A program made the position numbers and the translations under genes. Positions 8,669 through 18,018 of a stretch of 41,625 nt of DNA are shown here, one piece after another; positions within the stretch are counted from its first letter, which is position 1; each line of letters begins with the position of its first letter. Below the pieces are notes generated by a model, which saw nothing but the letters and a program-made list of their open reading frames with translations, was not told where the DNA came from and did not search any database. The stretch is taken from the NCBI GenBank assembly GCA_947625345.1, contig CANQNX010000008.1:1-41625 (forward strand). The letters are read 5' to 3'. This DNA comes from Candidatus Gastranaerophilales bacterium. Lineage in GTDB: Bacteria; Cyanobacteriota; Vampirovibrionia; Gastranaerophilales; Gastranaerophilaceae.

Positions 8669-9394
8669 ATGGAAGATAAATTAAAGTATAAAAGAATTTT
8701 ATTAAAACTTAGCGGAGAAGCTCTCTTAGGAAGTCAAGAATTCGGAATAGACCATAATCCTTTAGAAATGATAGCAAATGAAATAAAGTTAGCATATGAA
8801 TTAGGTGCACAAATAGCAATAGTTGTAGGAGGCGGTAACATATTCAGAGGTGTTAAGAATTCCGCAAAATACGGCATGGATCAAGCAACAGGTGATTATA
8901 TCGGAATGCTGGCAACCGTAATGAATGCAATAGCGCTGCAAAGTGCTTTAAGAAAAATAGACGTTAATTGCCGTGTTCAAACTGCTATTGATATGAATAA
9001 AATAGCAGAACCTTATATAAGGTTTAAAGCAATAAGACATTTAGAAAAATCAAGAGTTGTTATATTTGCCGCAGGAACAGGGAACCCTTTTTTTACAACA
9101 GATACGGCTGCGGCATTAAGAGCATCCGAAATAGGTGCTGAAGTGATGTTAATGGCTAAAAACGGTGTGGACGGTATATACTCGGATGACCCGAGAGTTA
9201 ATCCTAATGCAAAAAAATATAATAATATAACCTATGATGACATAATAATCAAAGGTTTAAAAGTTATGGATACTTCATCTTGCGCATTATGCAAACAGAA
9301 TTCCATACCTATTGTGGTATTTGATTTTGCCGCAAAAGGAAGCATAATAAAAATATTAAAAGGCGAAAATATAGGGACATATGTAGGAGGTTAA
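8669..9394 (+). CDS. pyrH: UMP kinase
   Basis: 241 residues, the usual length. It phosphorylates UMP to UDP in pyrimidine synthesis and in bacteria is a hexameric amino-acid-kinase-fold enzyme, not a P-loop kinase. Family motifs are present in order: [13 protein letters not shown] at the N-terminus, [10 protein letters not shown] near 47-56, [10 protein letters not shown] in the middle, and [17 protein letters not shown] near 133-149, then the SDDPR(V)NP loop. It heads a run with frr one base downstream, a pairing found in most bacteria. The ribosome site is weak (GGGTTGAT). Confidence 0.97.
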   Translation: MEDKLKYKRILLKLSGEALLGSQEFGIDHNPLEMIANEIKLAYELGAQIAIVVGGGNIFRGVKNSAKYGMDQATGDYIGMLATVMNAIALQSALRKIDVNCRVQTAIDMNKIAEPYIRFKAIRHLEKSRVVIFAAGTGNPFFTTDTAAALRASEIGAEVMLMAKNGVDGIYSDDPRVNPNAKKYNNITYDDIIIKGLKVMDTSSCALCKQNSIPIVVFDFAAKGSIIKILKGENIGTYVGG

Positions 9395-9395
9395 T

Positions 9396-9956
9396 ATGAC
9401 AGTTGAAGATATGTATCAATCAGGTACGGAAAAAATGGAAAAAGCAATAAATCAGATGAAAAAAGAATTTTCATCAATCAGAACAGGCAGAGCCAATCCT
9501 ATGATATTAGACAAAGTATTGGTTGAATATTACGGAGCTCCTACACCATTAAGACAGCTTTCTCAAGTAAGTGTTCAAGACGGTACAACACTTGTTATTG
9601 CGCCTTACGATAAAACTATATTAAAAGAAGTCGAAAAAGCATTGGTAAAAGCTGATTTAGGTATTAACCCCAATTCCGACGGTATTGTTGTAAGGTTAAT
9701 TTTTCCGCCGCTCACACAAGATAAAAGAAAAGAAATATGCAAAGATGTCAAAAAAGCTTGTGAAGATACGAAAGTAGCTATTCGTAATATCAGACGTGAT
9801 ATGACGGATGAATTAAAAAAATTGGAAAAATCCGAAAATTTATCCGAAGATATAGTAAAAGACAGTCAAGACAAAATACAAAAAATTACCGATAAATATA
9901 TAAAAATATCTGATGATTTATCTCAAGAAAAAGAAAAAGAGGTTCTTACGGTATAG
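9396..9956 (+). CDS. frr: Ribosome recycling factor
   Basis: 186 residues, the standard length. With EF-G it splits post-termination ribosomes. The hallmark sequence FSSIRTGRANPMILD lies near residues 25-40 in the first long helix, followed by the VEYYGAPTPLRQLSQV segment of the small beta domain and the long C-terminal helical hairpin rich in K, D and E. It has a good ribosome site (GGAGG) at the pyrH stop and overlaps the cdsA GTG by one base. Confidence 0.97.
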   Translation: MTVEDMYQSGTEKMEKAINQMKKEFSSIRTGRANPMILDKVLVEYYGAPTPLRQLSQVSVQDGTTLVIAPYDKTILKEVEKALVKADLGINPNSDGIVVRLIFPPLTQDKRKEICKDVKKACEDTKVAIRNIRRDMTDELKKLEKSENLSEDIVKDSQDKIQKITDKYIKISDDLSQEKEKEVLTV

Positions 9957-10852
9957 TGGCTGTTTTAAATTCACTTTTAAAAAACAGAATAATAACCGGA
10001 TTTACGATTGGTGCACTCGTATTCAGTTGTATGATATTAGGGGGTAAGTTTTTACTCGGTCTGCTTATCGTATTTATTATCATAGCTTCAAAAGAATATG
10101 TAGATATACTTAAAAACAAAGGTTTCCTGCCGTTTTTCAAGGTAATACTGGTCATATCCATATCAATGATGCTAATATCAGCTTCAGGATATAATAATTT
10201 AATTCCGATAGTGTTATTAGCAGGAATTATAGCCTCATTTTTAGCTGTATTATTCAGAGGAAGACAGCCATACATAGCTAATGTAGCAACCACAATACTC
10301 GGATTCTTAATAGCTTGGATGCCTTGTCATGTCTGCCTTATCAGAAATATGGGGAATGACGTTACTCTTTTTAATATAACGTTTAAACAAGGTCTGTATT
10401 TCCTATTATTTATATTTTTTGTTATTTTATTAACGGATATTGCAGCTTATTTTTTCGGAATAAAATTCGGGAAACATCAGCTTTCACCTGTTATCAGTCC
10501 CAAAAAGACAGTAGAAGGAGCTGTAGCAGGCGGAGTATTTGCTGTTATCACCGGATTAATAATTGGTAAATTAATCGGAATATCAATTTATCATTCATTT
10601 ATATTGAGTCTTATAGTTACCGTAATGGCTCAATTAGGTGATTTATCCGAATCTCTTATAAAAAGAGATGCGGGTGTAAAAGACAGCGGTCATTCACTGC
10701 CGGGACACGGGGGTTTCTTAGACAGAGCAGACAGTTATTTATTTTCCGTTCCTGTCGCATACTATTACATTAAATATTTCATACTATCAGGCTTGTCTTT
10801 TCCCGTAATTACGGAGTTAATTAAGAAAGTACTCTATGTTATCACAGGATAG
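9956..10852 (+). CDS. cdsA: Phosphatidate cytidylyltransferase
   Basis: 298 residues with about eight membrane segments. It makes CDP-diacylglycerol from phosphatidate and CTP, the branch point for membrane phospholipids. The family signature spans roughly residues 233-260: SLIKRDAGVKDSG followed by LPGHGGFLDRADS, with the two aspartates that bind magnesium. The start is GTG 9956, sharing one base with the TAG stop of frr. The frr-cdsA order is common in bacteria, where uppS often sits between; uppS is missing at this place. Its end overlaps rnc by 17 bases. Confidence 0.95.
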   Translation: MAVLNSLLKNRIITGFTIGALVFSCMILGGKFLLGLLIVFIIIASKEYVDILKNKGFLPFFKVILVISISMMLISASGYNNLIPIVLLAGIIASFLAVLFRGRQPYIANVATTILGFLIAWMPCHVCLIRNMGNDVTLFNITFKQGLYFLLFIFFVILLTDIAAYFFGIKFGKHQLSPVISPKKTVEGAVAGGVFAVITGLIIGKLIGISIYHSFILSLIVTVMAQLGDLSESLIKRDAGVKDSGHSLPGHGGFLDRADSYLFSVPVAYYYIKYFILSGLSFPVITELIKKVLYVITG

Positions 10853-11564
10853 AGAAAAAGAAATAAAGGAACTTTTATTAAGTTTAAATATAGACTCAAA
10901 TAATTTAGAACTGTTTGATGTCGCACTTACACATCCTTCATATAATTTTGAAAGAAATAAAGAAGGCATGCCCGATTATGAAAGATTGGAATTCTTAGGG
11001 GATTCCGTATTAAGATTATGTGCAAGTAATTATCTTTATAATAAATTTGAAAATTATGACGAAGGAAACTTAACAAAAATAAGAAGTTATATAGTAAGCG
11101 ATGAATTTCTTTCAAAAGAAGCATTTAGAAAAAGTATAGATAAATATTTAAATATAGGAATTCATGAAGAAAAAGACGGGGGCAGACAAAAAGAATCCAT
11201 TTTAGCTTGTTCCTTTGAAGCAATAATAGGAGCAATATATTTAAGTTGTAATTTTGATACGGCAAAAAAATTCATATATAAAATATATGATGATATTAAT
11301 GATAATTTTAATGAACTGCTTACAAGCTATAATTCCAAAGAAATTTTACAGCAATATACTCAAGGATTAAATAAAGACTTACCCGAATATGAAATAATAA
11401 ATGAAACAGGGCAGGCACATGATAAAACATATGAAGTTATTGCAAAATACCATGGTAAAATATTAGGGACAGGAAAAGGCAAAACAAAAAAAGAAGCCGA
11501 AAAAAATGCAGCTTATACCGCAATATTAAAATTAAATCTGATTGAGGCAGGTAAAAATGAATAA
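10836..11564 (+). CDS. rnc: Ribonuclease III
   Basis: 242 residues. It cuts double-stranded RNA, including rRNA precursors. The nuclease signature YERLEFLGDSVLRL lies at 48-61 with the metal-binding E52 and D56, and a second acidic pair falls in the SFEAIIGAIYL helix. The C-terminal 75 residues form a double-stranded RNA binding domain (GKTKKEAEKNAAYTAI). The start overlaps cdsA by 17 bases, and the 3' end overlaps rpe by 8. Sitting between lipid and sugar-phosphate genes is not unusual for rnc in compact genomes. Confidence 0.96.
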   Translation: MLSQDREKEIKELLLSLNIDSNNLELFDVALTHPSYNFERNKEGMPDYERLEFLGDSVLRLCASNYLYNKFENYDEGNLTKIRSYIVSDEFLSKEAFRKSIDKYLNIGIHEEKDGGRQKESILACSFEAIIGAIYLSCNFDTAKKFIYKIYDDINDNFNELLTSYNSKEILQQYTQGLNKDLPEYEIINETGQAHDKTYEVIAKYHGKILGTGKGKTKKEAEKNAAYTAILKLNLIEAGKNE

Positions 11565-12198
11565 AATAATCATATCTCCTTCAATATTATCAAGCGATTT
11601 TGCCAATCTTGAATCCGAAATAAAAAGATTGGAATTAAACGGAGCGGATTGGATTCACATAGATGTAATGGACGGACATTTTGTCCCAAACTTAACAATA
11701 GGTGCTCCTGTCGTTAAATCAATTCGAAAGGTTACAAAATTACCTTTAGATGTTCATTTAATGATAGATAATCCTGAAAATTATATTAAAGATTTTGCTT
11801 CAGCAGGCTCAGATATAATAACATTCCATTATGAAGCAGCTAAAAACAAACTTGATGAAGTTATTGATTTAATTAAGTCATACAATATAAAAGCCGGTGT
11901 ATCCATAAAACCCGATACTAAACCAAAAGAAATAAAAGATATATTAAATAAAATTGATTTAATCCTTGTTATGACCGTTGAACCGGGATTCGGAGGTCAA
12001 AAATTCATGCCTGAGTGTGCGGATAAGATAAAAGAAATTAAATCAATGATAAAAAAAGATATCATAATTGAAGTTGACGGCGGAATAAATGCAGAGACAG
12101 CAAAATATTGTAAAGACATAGGTGCTGATGCTCTTGTTGCAGGACACTACATTTTTTCGCAAAATAATATGAAAGAAGCCATAAATTCATTGAGGTAG
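11557..12198 (+). CDS. rpe: Ribulose-phosphate 3-epimerase
   Basis: 213 residues. It interconverts ribulose-5-phosphate and xylulose-5-phosphate. TIM-barrel motifs match the family: SPSILSSDFANL at the start, HIDVMDGHFVPNLTIG (metal-binding His and Asp), LDVHLMIDNP, MTVEPGFGGQKF, and the phosphate-binding EVDGGINAETA. I set the start at ATG 11557, giving the normal MNKIIISPSILS beginning, rather than an upstream TTG at 11542; GAGGCAGG at 11544-11551 is then the ribosome site. Confidence 0.96.
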   Translation: MNKIIISPSILSSDFANLESEIKRLELNGADWIHIDVMDGHFVPNLTIGAPVVKSIRKVTKLPLDVHLMIDNPENYIKDFASAGSDIITFHYEAAKNKLDEVIDLIKSYNIKAGVSIKPDTKPKEIKDILNKIDLILVMTVEPGFGGQKFMPECADKIKEIKSMIKKDIIIEVDGGINAETAKYCKDIGADALVAGHYIFSQNNMKEAINSLR

Positions 12199-12200
12199 AA

Positions 12201-13133
12201 ATGAAAATTACAAACGGATTAATTGAACAACACCTTCATGGTGCCTTCGGAACGGATTTTATGAAATCCGATTTAAATGACATTTTAAACCTTACGGAGG
12301 AACTTTCCCAAAATGGTGTAAGCTCTTTTTTTCCGACAATTATGACCGATAATTTAGAAGTTATAAAAGAAAGAATAAATATAATAAAAGAGGCAAAAAG
12401 AAAACAAAAAAAACACAGTGCCCAAATAGAAGGTATTCACCTTGAAGGGCCTTTTATAAATCCGCAAAAAAACGGAATCCACGAAAAAAATTATATCCTG
12501 CCTTTATATGTGGAATTATTTGATGCAATTTATGATGATATTATAAAAATTGTAACCATTGCACCGGAACTTGATGATAACTATGAATTTCAAAAATATT
12601 TAAACAAAAAAAACATTAAAATATCATTAGGTCATTCAACGGGAACGGATTTTAAATACATTAATCAAGTAACACATTTATATAACGCAATGGGAGCTTT
12701 TTCCCAAAGAGGAGAATCAACGGTTGTAAAGGCTCTTGTGAATAAAGAGATTTATACGGAACTGATAGCTGATTCTCTTCATGTAAGTGATGATGTATTA
12801 AAAATAACATTTAAACAAAGACCCATTGAGAAAATATTATTAATAAGCGATGCACTTCCCATGGCGCACTCAAATAATAAAGAACAGGAATTTGCAGGTC
12901 AAATTATATATAACAATCGAGGTAAATTAATAAACAAAGACGGAGTAATTGCCGGAAGTTCAATGCTTTTATGCGATATTGTTAAAAATCTTGCAGATAA
13001 AAAACTATTAAAGTTTGACGACATAATACAATGCTCATCCGCAAACCAAATGGCATATCACAACATAACCAATAATTTAAAAGTTTTTTGGGATGAAGAA
13101 AATAATATCAATAAAGTAGAATTTATTAATTAA
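12201..13133 (+). CDS. nagA: N-acetylglucosamine-6-phosphate deacetylase (short form)
   Basis: 310 residues. It removes acetate from GlcNAc-6-phosphate during amino-sugar or cell-wall recycling. All metal and catalytic positions expected from E. coli NagA are present: the H11-x-H13 pair, E82 in GIHLEGPFINP, H145 in LGHSTG, H159 in THLYNAM, H194 in DSLH, and D217 in ISDA. VIAGSS near 249-254 is also typical. The protein is about 70 residues shorter than most NagA, because the N-terminal beta-sandwich strand and part of the C-terminus are missing; it starts just before the HxH. Its stop overlaps the stop of the convergent MerR-like gene. Confidence 0.9.
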   Translation: MKITNGLIEQHLHGAFGTDFMKSDLNDILNLTEELSQNGVSSFFPTIMTDNLEVIKERINIIKEAKRKQKKHSAQIEGIHLEGPFINPQKNGIHEKNYILPLYVELFDAIYDDIIKIVTIAPELDDNYEFQKYLNKKNIKISLGHSTGTDFKYINQVTHLYNAMGAFSQRGESTVVKALVNKEIYTELIADSLHVSDDVLKITFKQRPIEKILLISDALPMAHSNNKEQEFAGQIIYNNRGKLINKDGVIAGSSMLLCDIVKNLADKKLLKFDDIIQCSSANQMAYHNITNNLKVFWDEENNINKVEFIN

Positions 13134-13663
13134 AAAATACTGTTTTCGGTATTAGTTTTAGCATAAAAACCGAAGGGAACTTTTTTAAATGAATTAATTT
13201 CTTTTTTAAGTTTATAATTTTCTTTATTTAATTCATTAATTTTAAATCTCATTGTTTCATTTTCGGTTTTAACTCTGATGAGTTCCATAACAACGTCGTC
13301 CATACCGTCAAGTTTTTCATCCAAAAGAGCGGTAACTCTTTCTGTCATAGATTTTTCAATATTTCTCAGAGTTTCAACAAGTTGAACTATAGAACCGTTA
13401 GAAATAGAGTTAGTACCGGTTAAAACAGTTCTTTTGGAAGGAACTGAAACTGCATTACTTTTTTGGAAATTAGCAGAAACAGTTTGAAGTAATTTAGCAT
13501 CATCACGAGTAAAATATGTTAAACCTCTGTTATTTTTCTTTAATTTAATATCAGCGATTTTACACAACTCCTGAATACGTGAATTATCGATACCGAGCAT
13601 TTCTCTAATTTCTTTGGGAGAAAATTCTTTATTCTCCGATTTTTCAACAGTTGAAATTCCCAT
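13130..13663 (-). CDS. MerR-like helix-turn-helix protein with C-terminal coiled coil
   Basis: 177 residues. Residues about 13-60 (FSPKEIREMLGIDNSRIQEL, then YFTRDDAKLL) resemble the winged helix-turn-helix of MerR or Xis-like proteins, including the aromatic position before the DD. Residues about 90-165 form a heptad-like coiled coil rich in E, K, N and L. No effector or metal-binding domain is seen. A strong promoter lies upstream (13704-13732) and a good AAGGGG ribosome site precedes ATG 13661-13663. It may be a stand-alone regulator or a nucleoid/segregation protein like RacA, which also pairs a MerR-like head with a coil; the match here is to architecture only. It is convergent with nagA. 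Confidence 0.7.
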   Translation of the reverse strand: MGISTVEKSENKEFSPKEIREMLGIDNSRIQELCKIADIKLKKNNRGLTYFTRDDAKLLQTVSANFQKSNAVSVPSKRTVLTGTNSISNGSIVQLVETLRNIEKSMTERVTALLDEKLDGMDDVVMELIRVKTENETMRFKINELNKENYKLKKEINSFKKVPFGFYAKTNTENSIF

Positions 13664-13703
13664 TTAAATCCCCTTAGATAAAAATTATGAACTTTACAGA
13701 AAT

Positions 13704-13732
13704 ATTATAACTATTTTTTTAGAATTTGTCTA
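13704..13732 (-). promoter_or_regulatory. Sigma-70-type promoter for the MerR-like gene
   Basis: On the minus strand, TAGACA (13727-13732) is followed by 17 bases and then a perfect TATAAT (13704-13709). The expected start of transcription is near 13697, about 34 bases before the ATG. This is one of the two best promoter matches in the window. Confidence 0.75.
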
Positions 13733-13861
13733 AATAATTTGCATTCAAAAAGCAGTTATCTTTACATAACTTTAAAAGATTGCCATACAAAATGTCCAAA
13801 CAAAATTTTATTCTTTAGGTTAATACTATTTATACAAAAAATTAAACTACTTTCTATATCA

Positions 13862-13873
13862 ATTTTCGAAAAT
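13862..13873. promoter_or_regulatory. 12-base palindrome ATTTTCGAAAAT upstream of the exported-protein gene
   Basis: A perfect inverted repeat centred on TTCGAA lies 33 bases before ATG 13906. It could be an operator or chance in AT-rich DNA. The rest of the 242-base gap (13664-13905) shows no gene and, apart from the minus-strand promoter, no convincing signal. Confidence 0.25.
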
Positions 13874-13905
13874 CTCATATAAACTACCAAAAAAGGTTGA
13901 GATTT

Positions 13906-14685
13906 ATGCGCAAAATAACAGTTATTATTATACTAATGTTAACCTGTTTACCGTGTTTTGCAGATACAATAACAGGAGAAATAAAAAAAGAAGAACAAAA
14001 AAATGTTAATAAAATTTATGATGCACAAACTAACATTCCGATAGAAGGTGTAATAATCAAAATACCGTCAAAAGACTATAAAACCGTTACGAAAAAAGAC
14101 GGAACGTTTAAACTGCAAACAAAAATAGATTCACCTACAATAATGTCGGTTGAAAAATCAGGTTATAAACCCTATTCTCTTACACTTAATACAATCGGAA
14201 AAAATCCGATACAAGTCGGTATTGAAAAAACTACACCTCAAGACATAATAGTAGACACTGATATGATACATCTCGGTGATAATTCTTTTTCATCAAGAAG
14301 TGCTAATGCTTTTGAATTTAGTTTAAGTTCTATGGGAGCGTTTTACACAAAAGAATTTAAGCTTAAAGCTTTAAAAGCAGGAGAAAAAGTAGTACTTAAA
14401 ATAGGTTCAATAATAGGTATAGATACAATACAAGCTCAACGGCTTAATCAATCGAGAGTATTAACCGCATACGCAAGTGCACCCGAGATATTTTTTAACG
14501 GAAATAAAATAGCCGAAATTAAAATTAACGGAGATAATCAAAAAATTGATATTCCGACAATGCTTATAAAACCGAATGCATTAAATACTATTACGGTAAA
14601 AGCCGGACGAAACTTATATAAAACCTCTTCTATAGATTTTGATGATATTGAGTTTACAAATATTTTACTTGAAATTATTAATTAA
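13906..14685 (+). CDS. Exported protein with carboxypeptidase-regulatory-like domain
   Basis: 259 residues. MRKITVIIILMLTCLPCFA is a classic signal peptide, with cleavage probably after CFA before DT; it is not a convincing lipobox. Residues about 35-90 (YDAQTNIPIEGVIIKIPS, then KKDGTFKL and SVEKSGYKPY) have the pattern of carboxypeptidase-regulatory-like (transthyretin-like) beta-sandwich domains. The remaining 150 residues look like a second beta-rich domain of unknown family. I use ATG 13906 rather than the TTG at 13897, which lies in the AAGGTTGAG ribosome site. It precedes the rhamnose operon, but a separate promoter is likely at 14709, so a functional link is uncertain. Confidence 0.78.
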   Translation: MRKITVIIILMLTCLPCFADTITGEIKKEEQKNVNKIYDAQTNIPIEGVIIKIPSKDYKTVTKKDGTFKLQTKIDSPTIMSVEKSGYKPYSLTLNTIGKNPIQVGIEKTTPQDIIVDTDMIHLGDNSFSSRSANAFEFSLSSMGAFYTKEFKLKALKAGEKVVLKIGSIIGIDTIQAQRLNQSRVLTAYASAPEIFFNGNKIAEIKINGDNQKIDIPTMLIKPNALNTITVKAGRNLYKTSSIDFDDIEFTNILLEIIN

Positions 14686-14708
14686 ATATACAGAAAGATT
14701 ATTTATAG

Positions 14709-14714
14709 TATAAT
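14709..14714 (+). promoter_or_regulatory. Candidate -10 element before rfbC
   Basis: A perfect TATAAT 24 bases before the rfbC ATG in the 52-base gap. No good -35 box is seen. It would drive the four-gene dTDP-rhamnose operon. Confidence 0.4.
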
Positions 14715-14737
14715 AGAATCAAAAGAGAGGGAATTTT

Positions 14738-15283
14738 ATGCCTTTTGATTTTAAGAAACTATCAATACCTGACGTAATATTAGTAATACCCAAAGTTTTT
14801 AATGACGACAGGGGATTTTTTCTTGAAGGATATAAGAAATCCGAATTTATAAAAAACGGAATATTAACCGAATTTAACCAAGATAACCATTCAAAATCTA
14901 CAAAAGGTGTTTTAAGAGGACTTCATTATCAGGCATTCCCCAAGGCACAAGCAAAATTAGTAAGATGTGTAAGGGGCGAAATATTTGACGTTGCCGTAGA
15001 TATAAGAAAAAATTCACCGACATTCGGCAAATGGGTCGGAGAAAAACTTTCCGAAGAAAATAAACATATGCTCTATATTCCCGAAGGATTTGCACACGGT
15101 TTTAGGGTTTTATCCGATGTCGCAGAATTAATGTATAAAGCCTCAAATGAATATTCAAAAGAACACGACAGAGGTATTTTATGGAATGACCCTGATATAA
15201 ACATAAATTGGGGAATAGACTTTGAACCCATATTAAGTGAAAAAGATAAAATACAACCCAAACTCAAAGATATAAAGGATTAA
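14738..15283 (+). CDS. rfbC: dTDP-4-dehydrorhamnose 3,5-epimerase
   Basis: 181 residues, the normal size for RmlC/RfbC. It epimerises C3 and C5 of dTDP-4-keto-6-deoxyglucose. Cupin-fold motifs match: DDRGFFLEGYKKSEF, QDNHSKSTKGVLRGLHYQ with the active-site histidine, RCVRGEIFDVAVDIR, and IPEGFAHGFRVLSD. The ribosome site is strong (AGAGAGGGAAT). It is the first gene of rfbCBDA; rfbB follows two bases after its stop. Confidence 0.96.
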   Translation: MPFDFKKLSIPDVILVIPKVFNDDRGFFLEGYKKSEFIKNGILTEFNQDNHSKSTKGVLRGLHYQAFPKAQAKLVRCVRGEIFDVAVDIRKNSPTFGKWVGEKLSEENKHMLYIPEGFAHGFRVLSDVAELMYKASNEYSKEHDRGILWNDPDININWGIDFEPILSEKDKIQPKLKDIKD

Positions 15284-15285
15284 AA

Positions 15286-16269
15286 ATGAAATTATTGGTC
15301 ACAGGCGGTGCAGGATTTATAGGAAGCTGTTTTATCAGGCATATTCTTACAAAATATAAAGATTATAAAATAATAAATTTAGATGCCCTGACTTATGCTG
15401 GTAACATAGAGAATTTGGATGATATAAGAGATAATAAAAATTATACATTCATCCACGGAAATATTTGCGATAAAAAATTAGTAAGAGATATTATTTCAGA
15501 CGTTGACTGCGTTGTTAATTTTGCAGCAGAAAGTCATGTGGACAGATCCATAACGGGCCCCGAGATTTTTATAGAAACTAATGTACAAGGTACTTTAAAT
15601 TTGCTTCAAGCATCAAAAGAAGCAGGAATAGAAAGATATTTACAGGTTTCAACAGATGAAGTATACGGAACATTGGGTAAAACAGGATATTTTTATGAAA
15701 CCACACCCATAGCTCCAAACAGCCCGTATTCTGCATCAAAAGCGAGTGCAGACTTATTGGTAAGAGCTTATTATGAAACATACAAAATGCCTGTACTAAA
15801 TACGAGATGTTCAAATAATTACGGACCATACCAATATCCCGAAAAATTAATTCCGTTTTTTATATCAAAATTGTTAAGAGGTGAAAAAGTGCCGGTATAT
15901 GGTGACGGACTTAACGTAAGAGATTGGCTTTATGTATATGACCACTGCAGTGCAATAGATACGGTTTTACACAAAGGCAGAGTAGGTGAAATCTATAATA
16001 TCGGCGGACATAACGAAAAAACAAATCTTGAAATAACACAACTTATTTTAAAAGCAATGGGCAAGGATGAATCTTCAATCGAATATGTAAAAGACAGATT
16101 AGGTCATGACAGAAGATATGCAATAAGCAACGATAAAATACAAAGTGAATTGAATTGGAGCCCGTCTTTAACTTTTGAAGAAGGTATAAAAATTACAATT
16201 GACTGGTATTTAAGTCATCAGGATTGGATGAAAAATATAGAAAATAAAAGAGTCGGAGTATTGCAATGA
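15286..16269 (+). CDS. rfbB: dTDP-glucose 4,6-dehydratase
   Basis: 327 residues. It turns dTDP-glucose into dTDP-4-keto-6-deoxyglucose. Extended short-chain dehydrogenase: TGGAGFIGS at 6-14 binds NAD, STDEVYGTLG carries the catalytic Asp-Glu pair specific for dehydratases, and YSASKASADL gives the Tyr-x3-Lys. VDRSI and NNYGPYQYPEKLIP are also typical of RmlB. The stop and the rfbD start share an ATGA overlap. Confidence 0.97.
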   Translation: MKLLVTGGAGFIGSCFIRHILTKYKDYKIINLDALTYAGNIENLDDIRDNKNYTFIHGNICDKKLVRDIISDVDCVVNFAAESHVDRSITGPEIFIETNVQGTLNLLQASKEAGIERYLQVSTDEVYGTLGKTGYFYETTPIAPNSPYSASKASADLLVRAYYETYKMPVLNTRCSNNYGPYQYPEKLIPFFISKLLRGEKVPVYGDGLNVRDWLYVYDHCSAIDTVLHKGRVGEIYNIGGHNEKTNLEITQLILKAMGKDESSIEYVKDRLGHDRRYAISNDKIQSELNWSPSLTFEEGIKITIDWYLSHQDWMKNIENKRVGVLQ

Positions 16270-17087
16270 AAATTCTCGTAACCGGTGCTAAAGGTATGTT
16301 AGGGCAAGATTTATGTCCGATTTTAGAAGATGAAGGCTATGAAGTTATAGAAACTGACATAGATAATCTTGATATAACAAATTTAGAGAATACTCAGGAA
16401 GTAATAAAAGAAAACAAACCTGATATTGTTATCCATTTGGCGGCATATACAAACGTTGATAAAGCTGAAGAAGATAAAGAAACGGCATATAAAATAAATA
16501 CTCTCGGCACAAAAAATATAGCTCAAACCTGCAGGGAAGCAGGAATAACTTTAGTTTATATATCAACCGATTACGTATTTGACGGTGAAAAAGAGGGAAA
16601 ATATTTAACTACAGATAAACCTAATCCTCAAAGTGTCTACGGACAAACAAAATATGAAGGGGAAAAGGAAGTACAAAAATGTGAGAAATACTATATAACA
16701 AGAACGAGTTGGTTATACGGTCATCACGGAAGAAATTTTGTAGAAACAATGATAAGTTTAAAAGATAAAGAAGAATTAAAAGTAGTAAATGACCAAGTAG
16801 GCTGCCCGACTTGGACGGTAGAACTTTCAAACGGCATAGTAAAAATATTAAAAGAAAATATGCCCTACGGAATTTACCACGTATGCGGTTCAGGTAAAAC
16901 GAGCTGGTGGGGCTTCAGCAAAAAAATATTTGAATTATGTAATTTAAAAGTTAATTTAAAACCATGTACAACACAGGAATTTCCACGAGCTGCAAAGCGC
17001 CCTAAAAACAGCGTAATGGAAAATAACGGAATATGCAGAGAATGGGAAACCGCTTTAAAAGAATATATTGAATTGAGGTGTGAATGA
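16266..17087 (+). CDS. rfbD: dTDP-4-dehydrorhamnose reductase
   Basis: 273 residues. It reduces the 4-keto sugar to dTDP-L-rhamnose, the last step of the pathway. [10 protein letters not shown] at 7-16 is the nucleotide-binding loop, STDYVFDG near 103-110 and YGQTKYEGE near 129-137 carry the Thr-Tyr-Lys set, and RTSWLYG is family-typical. ATGA overlaps exist at both ends, so it is translated together with rfbB and rfbA. Confidence 0.96.
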   Translation: MKILVTGAKGMLGQDLCPILEDEGYEVIETDIDNLDITNLENTQEVIKENKPDIVIHLAAYTNVDKAEEDKETAYKINTLGTKNIAQTCREAGITLVYISTDYVFDGEKEGKYLTTDKPNPQSVYGQTKYEGEKEVQKCEKYYITRTSWLYGHHGRNFVETMISLKDKEELKVVNDQVGCPTWTVELSNGIVKILKENMPYGIYHVCGSGKTSWWGFSKKIFELCNLKVNLKPCTTQEFPRAAKRPKNSVMENNGICREWETALKEYIELRCE

Positions 17088-17956
17088 AAGGGATTGTATT
17101 GGCCGGCGGAGCAGGTACAAGATTATACCCTTCGACCTTGGCAATTTCAAAACAGCTTTTACCTATTTATGATAAACCGATGATATATCATCCTATTTCA
17201 GTGTTAATGTTGGCAGGGATAAAAGATATATTAATTATTTCAACACCAAAAGATTTACCCGACTTTAAAAAATTGTTAGGCGACGGAAGTGAAATAGGCG
17301 TAAAATTTTCATATAAAGAGCAGCCTCATCCCGACGGACTGGCACAAGCTTTTATATTGGGAAAAGAATTCATAGGAAATGATTGTTCTGCCTTAATTTT
17401 GGGAGATAATATATTTTACGGCCCGAATTTTTCATGTTTACTTAAAAAAACAGCGGAAAAAATAGAAACACAAGGCGGTGCAAGTTTATTTGCATATCAG
17501 GTAAAAGATCCTCAAAGATTTGGTGTGGTTGAATTTAATAAAAATAATAAAGCCATATCGATAGAAGAAAAACCGGCTCAACCAAAATCTAAATATGCCG
17601 TTACGGGTTTATATTTTTATGATAATAAAGCAGTTGAATATGTCCTTAAACAAAAACCCTCCGAACGTAATGAGCTTGAAATAACGGATTTAAATAATAC
17701 CTACTTAAAAAAAGGTAAAGTAAACGTTGAAATATTAGGCAGAGGATTCGCATGGCTTGATACCGGAACTCATCAATCTCTGCTTCAAGCTTCCCAATTT
17801 ATTAAAGCAATTGAAGATAATCAGGGAATAAAAATAGCTTGTCTTGAAGAAGTTGCATACAGAATGGGTTTTATTTCAAAAGAAAAACTTATCAAATTAG
17901 GAGAAAAATATCCGAATAATCCTTATTATCAATATATTATGAACATCAAGGATTAA
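17084..17956 (+). CDS. rfbA: Glucose-1-phosphate thymidylyltransferase
   Basis: 290 residues. It joins glucose-1-phosphate and dTTP, the first step to dTDP-L-rhamnose. The nucleotidyltransferase motif [13 protein letters not shown] begins at residue 6, followed by [25 protein letters not shown] with a metal-binding Asp, and [12 protein letters not shown]. Although first in the pathway it is last in the operon. The rhamnose is probably used for a surface polysaccharide, but no rhamnosyltransferase is in the window. Confidence 0.97.
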   Translation: MKGIVLAGGAGTRLYPSTLAISKQLLPIYDKPMIYHPISVLMLAGIKDILIISTPKDLPDFKKLLGDGSEIGVKFSYKEQPHPDGLAQAFILGKEFIGNDCSALILGDNIFYGPNFSCLLKKTAEKIETQGGASLFAYQVKDPQRFGVVEFNKNNKAISIEEKPAQPKSKYAVTGLYFYDNKAVEYVLKQKPSERNELEITDLNNTYLKKGKVNVEILGRGFAWLDTGTHQSLLQASQFIKAIEDNQGIKIACLEEVAYRMGFISKEKLIKLGEKYPNNPYYQYIMNIKD

Positions 17957-18018
17957 ACGACGAGTGCAATGTAATTTTTAAAATAAAATAATATACTCTT
18001 CATAAAGAGGAGTTTATT

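Noticed and set aside
13741-13905. Riboswitch or small RNA in the gap before 13906
   Set aside because: AT-rich with only one short palindrome; no conserved stem set or terminator is visible.
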